From assembly GCF_030757795.1 (NCBI RefSeq), contig NZ_JAUQWH010000009.1, forward strand, positions 35,020 to 99,019: a DNA stretch of 64,000 nucleotides. Reading direction: 5' to 3'. Origin of the DNA: Actinoplanes oryzae (GTDB lineage Bacteria > Actinomycetota > Actinomycetes > Mycobacteriales > Micromonosporaceae). The notes under the pieces were generated by a model. It was not told where the DNA came from. It made no database searches and saw nothing but the letters and a program-made list of their open reading frames with translations. The translations under genes were made by a program, and so were the position numbers. Below, piece by piece: positions 60,655-64,000 of the stretch. The first letter of the stretch is position 1; each line of letters opens with the position of its first letter.

Positions 60655-62439
60655 TCAGGAGCCGAGGCGCTCCAGCTCCTCCTCGATCACCGACGGGTCG
60701 AGCTTGCGGAAGACCGGCTTCGGCGCGGCCAGCGGCGTCCCCGGCACCAGCGGCACGGACTCCCAGCGCGCGCCCCCGGCGTAGTCGCCGGTCAGCACCG
60801 GGTAGGCCGGCCCGCCGTCGAGGTCCTCGACCTGCTCGATGCGCGGCATCGGGGCGTGCACACCGGTGCCGCCGAGCAGCTCGTGCACCTTCTGGGCGGA
60901 GTGCGGCAGGAAGGGCGTCAGCAGCGTGTTGGCGTCCCGCACCACCTGCAGGGCGACGTGCAGGATGGTGCCCATGCGCGGCTTCGAGGCCTCGTCCTTG
61001 AGCTTCCACGGCGCCTGGTCGGAGAGGTACTTGTTGGCCTCGGCGACCACGCGCATGGCCTCGCCGATCGCGGCCTTCTGCCGGTGCTTGCCGATCAGGT
61101 CGCCGACCGTCGCGAAGCCCGCCCTGGCGACCTCGAGCAGCGCCCTGTCCTCGTCGGTCAGGTCGACGGCCGCCGGGATCGCGCCGAAGTTCTTCGCCGC
61201 CATCGAGATCGACCGGTTGACCAGGTTGCCCCAGCCGGCCACCAGCTCGTCGTTGTTGCGCCGGACGAACTCCGCCCACGTGAAGTCGGTGTCGTTGGAC
61301 TCCGGGCCGGCCGCCGCGATGAAGTAGCGCAGGGCGTCGGCGTCGTAGCGCTCGAGGAAGTCGCGGACGTAGATGACCACCTTGCGCGACGAGGAGAACT
61401 TCCTGCCCTCCATCGTCAGATACTCGCTGGAGACCACCTCGGTCGGCAGGTTGAGCTCGCCCAGCGACCCCGGCTTGCCGCCCTTGTCGCCCTCGCCCGA
61501 ATAGCCGAGCAGCAGCGCCGGCCAGATCACCGAGTGGAAGACGATGTTGTCCTTGCCCATGAAGTAGTAGCCGAGCGACTCCGGCCGCTGCCACCACTTG
61601 CGCCACGCGTCGGGGTCGCCGGAGCGCCGGGCCCACTCGATCGAGGCCGAGAGGTAGCCGATGACGGCGTCGAACCACACGTAGATGCGCTTGTCGTTGC
61701 GGTCCTGCCAGCCCTCGAGCGGGATCGGCACGCCCCACTCCAGGTCGCGGGTGATCGCCCGGGGCTGCAGGTCCTCGAGCAGGTTGCGCGAGAACTTGAG
61801 GACGTTGGGCCGCCAGCCCTCCCGCGTGTCGAGCCACTTGCCGAGCGCCTCGGCGAAGGCGGGCAGGTCGAGGAAGAAGTGCTCGGTCTCGACGAACTCC
61901 GGCGTCTCGCCGTTGATCCGCGAGCGCGGGTTGATCAGCTGCTCGGGGTCGAGCTGGTTGCCGCAGTTGTCGCACTGGTCGCCGCGCGCGCTCGCATAGC
62001 CGCAGATGGGGCAGGTGCCCTCGATGTAGCGGTCGGGCAGCGTGCGGCCGGTCGACGGCGAGATGGCGCCCAGCGTGGTCTTGGCGACGATGTAGCCGTT
62101 GTCGTGCAGCCCCTTGAAGAGCTCCTGCACGACGGCGTAGTGGTTGCGCGTCGTGGTGCGGGTGAACAGGTCGTAGGAGAGCCCGAGCCCGTGCAGGTCC
62201 TCGACGATCACGCGGTTGTAGCGGTCGGCGAGCTCGCGCGCCGTGACCCCCTCCGCGTCGGCCTGGACCTGGATCGGGGTGCCGTGCTCGTCGGTGCCCG
62301 AGACCATGAGCACGTCGTGACCGGCCATGCGCATGAACCGGCTGAAAACGTCGGAGGGCACCCCGAAGCCGGAGACATGACCGATGTGGCGCGGGCCGTT
62401 GGCATAGGGCCAGGCGACCGCGGCGAGAACGTGACTCAT
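60655..62439 (-). CDS. metG: Methionyl-tRNA synthetase
   Basis: Class I synthetase, 594 aa. [19 protein letters not shown] is the HIGH region. The zinc knuckle CPICG...CDNCG (four cysteines) is intact, and [14 protein letters not shown] is the KMSKS loop in its KFSSSR variant. An anticodon-binding helical domain closes the protein. There is no C-terminal EMAP tRNA-binding domain, as usual in actinobacteria. ATG at 62439 is the conserved start. The rsmI gene beyond 63840 is on the same strand, with one plus-strand gene between them. Confidence 0.96.
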   Translation of the reverse strand: MSHVLAAVAWPYANGPRHIGHVSGFGVPSDVFSRFMRMAGHDVLMVSGTDEHGTPIQVQADAEGVTARELADRYNRVIVEDLHGLGLSYDLFTRTTTRNHYAVVQELFKGLHDNGYIVAKTTLGAISPSTGRTLPDRYIEGTCPICGYASARGDQCDNCGNQLDPEQLINPRSRINGETPEFVETEHFFLDLPAFAEALGKWLDTREGWRPNVLKFSRNLLEDLQPRAITRDLEWGVPIPLEGWQDRNDKRIYVWFDAVIGYLSASIEWARRSGDPDAWRKWWQRPESLGYYFMGKDNIVFHSVIWPALLLGYSGEGDKGGKPGSLGELNLPTEVVSSEYLTMEGRKFSSSRKVVIYVRDFLERYDADALRYFIAAAGPESNDTDFTWAEFVRRNNDELVAGWGNLVNRSISMAAKNFGAIPAAVDLTDEDRALLEVARAGFATVGDLIGKHRQKAAIGEAMRVVAEANKYLSDQAPWKLKDEASKPRMGTILHVALQVVRDANTLLTPFLPHSAQKVHELLGGTGVHAPMPRIEQVEDLDGGPAYPVLTGDYAGGARWESVPLVPGTPLAAPKPVFRKLDPSVIEEELERLGS

Positions 62440-62547
62440 GGACAACAAGCGTAGTGACTCCGCTCGACCACCGGGCGCTCACCCTTTTTGACCGACACGC
62501 CGGTTATGTACCTTGATGGCGCCGAACCCCGTAGTTCACTGGACCTC

Positions 62548-63846
62548 ATGACGGGAGATGCGCCGCAGCCTGGGGAAACGTCGCGCAGCAGCGGCAACCC
62601 GTGGACCTGGTCCGACCCCGCCACCGGCGCGTGGTGGCGGGGCGACAGCGGTCCCGCCCCGCGCGGCCCGGGCGCGGCCCGGACGGAGGCCACGATGACG
62701 CCCCCGAAGCAGGCCGAGCACAGCGGCGAGGCGGGCGTGGCGCACGACGCCGGCATGGAGGACACGGCAGCCGCCCTCATCGGCAAGCCGGCGGAGGCCC
62801 GGCCCAAGCGCGCGCCGCGGGTCCGGAAGGCGGCCGCCGACGGCCCGAAGGATGTCGAGCACATGCACGACGAGGTCGGCGCCGAGCGCTTCAACACCGG
62901 CGGGACGGCGACCGCGTACCAGCCCCGGGGCAAGGCCGAGGCGCCGGCGGAGGACCAGCCCGAGCCCACGATCGTGGACCTGCTCGCCGCCCTCCCGGTC
63001 GAGGACGCCCGGCCGCCCCGGGCCGCGGACATGACCATCGACGGCGACGCGGTGGACGTACAGGAGCTGATGGTCTTGCCCGAACCCGACCGTAACCGGC
63101 CGACGGTGCCGCTCGATCGCGGCCCGGTGCCCGGCCGGCCGCCGCAGAGCCGCCCGCGTCCCGCCCGGGCCCGCGAGGACGCCGCCCGCGCGGACCAGGC
63201 CCTGCAGGAGCGGGTACGCGCCGAGCGCACCGCCGCCCTGCTGGAGACCTCGCCGTTCTGGCTCTCCGAGGAGGAACGCGCCAAGCGGACCGCCACCGTC
63301 GCGCCGCCGGACCGGGCCACCACCCGTCCGCCGCGCCGCAAGCTGCGGGATCCGCGCCGGCCGGTCACCGGGCTCGCCGCCCTGCTCGCCCTCGCGCTCG
63401 TCGCCGCGTTCTTCTCCTGGGTCAGCGCGGAGCCGTTCTGGCTCGCGGTCGGCCACGGACGCACCGGTACGGCCACCGTGGCCCAGTGCACCGGCACCGG
63501 CGTCTCCCAGCGGTGCGCCGGCACGTTCCGCCCGGAGGGCAGCAGCACGGTCGTCGAGGGCGTCGCCCTGCTCGGCGTTCAGGAGGCTCAGCGCGCCGGG
63601 GGCACGGCGACGCCCGCGCGCATGGTGAGCACGACGAGCCGGCAGGCGTACGTGGGCGACACCGGCCTGCTCATGCACCTGCGCTGGACGCTGGGCTTCC
63701 TGCTGGTCCTGCTCTGCGGCTTCGGCATCGCGCTGCTGACCGGCACGGGACGGCTGGAGACCTCCCGGGCCCGGCGCGGCGCGCTGCTCATGAGCCTGGC
63801 CGGACCCCTGCTGCTGCTCGGCGGGTTCCTCTTCGTGACCTACTGA
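62548..63846 (+). CDS. Hypothetical membrane protein with long charged N-terminus
   Basis: A 432-aa protein. About 290 residues of polar, Pro/Arg/Glu-rich sequence, probably disordered and cytoplasmic, lead to three transmembrane helices (VTGLAALLALALVAAFFSW, LGFLLVLLCGFGIALL, LLMSLAGPLLLLGGFLFV). A small extracytoplasmic loop with two Cys (AQCTGTGVSQRCAG) lies between the first two. I do not recognise it. ATG at 62548 is chosen because the bases before it have low third-position GC; ATG 62506 and TTG 62488 are in frame. It lies between metG and rsmI on the opposite strand and overlaps the rsmI stop. Confidence 0.7.
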   Translation: MTGDAPQPGETSRSSGNPWTWSDPATGAWWRGDSGPAPRGPGAARTEATMTPPKQAEHSGEAGVAHDAGMEDTAAALIGKPAEARPKRAPRVRKAAADGPKDVEHMHDEVGAERFNTGGTATAYQPRGKAEAPAEDQPEPTIVDLLAALPVEDARPPRAADMTIDGDAVDVQELMVLPEPDRNRPTVPLDRGPVPGRPPQSRPRPARAREDAARADQALQERVRAERTAALLETSPFWLSEEERAKRTATVAPPDRATTRPPRRKLRDPRRPVTGLAALLALALVAAFFSWVSAEPFWLAVGHGRTGTATVAQCTGTGVSQRCAGTFRPEGSSTVVEGVALLGVQEAQRAGGTATPARMVSTTSRQAYVGDTGLLMHLRWTLGFLLVLLCGFGIALLTGTGRLETSRARRGALLMSLAGPLLLLGGFLFVTY

Positions 63847-64000
63847 GCCGCGTGGACCAGCTCGTAGACCTCGCGCTTACGCAGGCCGTACGCGTCGGCG
63901 ACGGCCTGGATCGCGTCCCGGCGGGAGACGCCGGCGGCCTCGCGCTCCGCCACGGCGGCGCGCAGCTCCTCGTCGGCCGGCCGCTCGGCCGGGCCGGCGG
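63840..64000 (-). CDS. rsmI: 16S rRNA 2'-O-methyltransferase RsmI (C-terminal end only)
   Basis: The last 53 codons of a gene entering from the right edge. EELRAAVAEREAAGVSRRDA followed by IQAVADAYGLRKREVYELV is the C-terminal helix-turn-helix tail of RsmI. RsmI normally stands next to metG, which supports the call. The catalytic domain is outside the window. The stop (TAG, minus strand, 63840-63842) overlaps the end of the convergent membrane-protein gene by seven bases. Confidence 0.8.
   Translation of the reverse strand, partial: AGPAERPADEELRAAVAEREAAGVSRRDAIQAVADAYGLRKREVYELVHAAQ

Overview
The window is very GC-rich, gene-dense DNA (strong third-position GC, frequent GTG starts, many 4-base ATGA/GTGA stop-start overlaps). 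It comes from an actinobacterium. The gene orders rsmI-metG-tatD-rsmA-ispE-ABC-F and glmU-prs-rplY-pth, an SCO4848-family protein and an NIT-domain sensor kinase fit a filamentous Micromonosporaceae/Actinoplanes-like organism. The family assignment is an inference from gene content.

Layout. 1-649: 5' end of a sensor kinase. 1098-10966: nucleoside salvage. A BMP-type lipoprotein, an ABC ATPase and two permeases are followed by cytidine deaminase (with an unusual C-terminal extension), thymidine phosphorylase and a DUF4272 gene. Adenosine deaminase lies beyond a convergent rRNA-methyltransferase-like gene. 11157-16067: small membrane proteins, a TetR regulator with two palindromic operators, a YihY-family protein, a 2'-5' RNA ligase-like protein and trpS. 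16068-16429: a direct-repeat plus 30-bp inverted-repeat element. 16430-20483: galE-galK, a small acidic protein and a secreted GH43 enzyme. 20650-25573: cysQ-cysD-cysN and an exopolysaccharide sugar transferase. 25711-30493: pth, rplY, a block of 39-bp tandem repeats, prs, glmU and tRNA-Gln(TTG).

30749-50216 is the accessory highlight: nine genes on the minus strand, tightly packed. Two megasynthases head it. The first has an FMN-type enoyl reductase region followed by KS-AT-ACP-ACP-KR (2347 aa). The second has KS-AT-dehydratase-phosphopantetheinyl transferase (1485 aa). A discrete ACP, an alpha/beta hydrolase, a sulfotransferase, three tandem paralogous proteins (probably secreted) and an esterase lipoprotein follow. 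A divergent TetR gene sits upstream. The parts list is that of a polyunsaturated-fatty-acid-like (secondary lipid) synthase. The ACP/hydrolase/sulfotransferase trio suggests either a sulfated lipid or a sulfation-assisted offloading step. The triplicated family has no function that I recognise.

50544-64000: the TetR gene, two DUF4383 proteins, then the housekeeping run ABC-F, ispE, rsmA, tatD, metG and rsmI. It is interrupted by an Uma2-family gene, three plus-strand genes of unknown function and a secreted PKD-domain protein.
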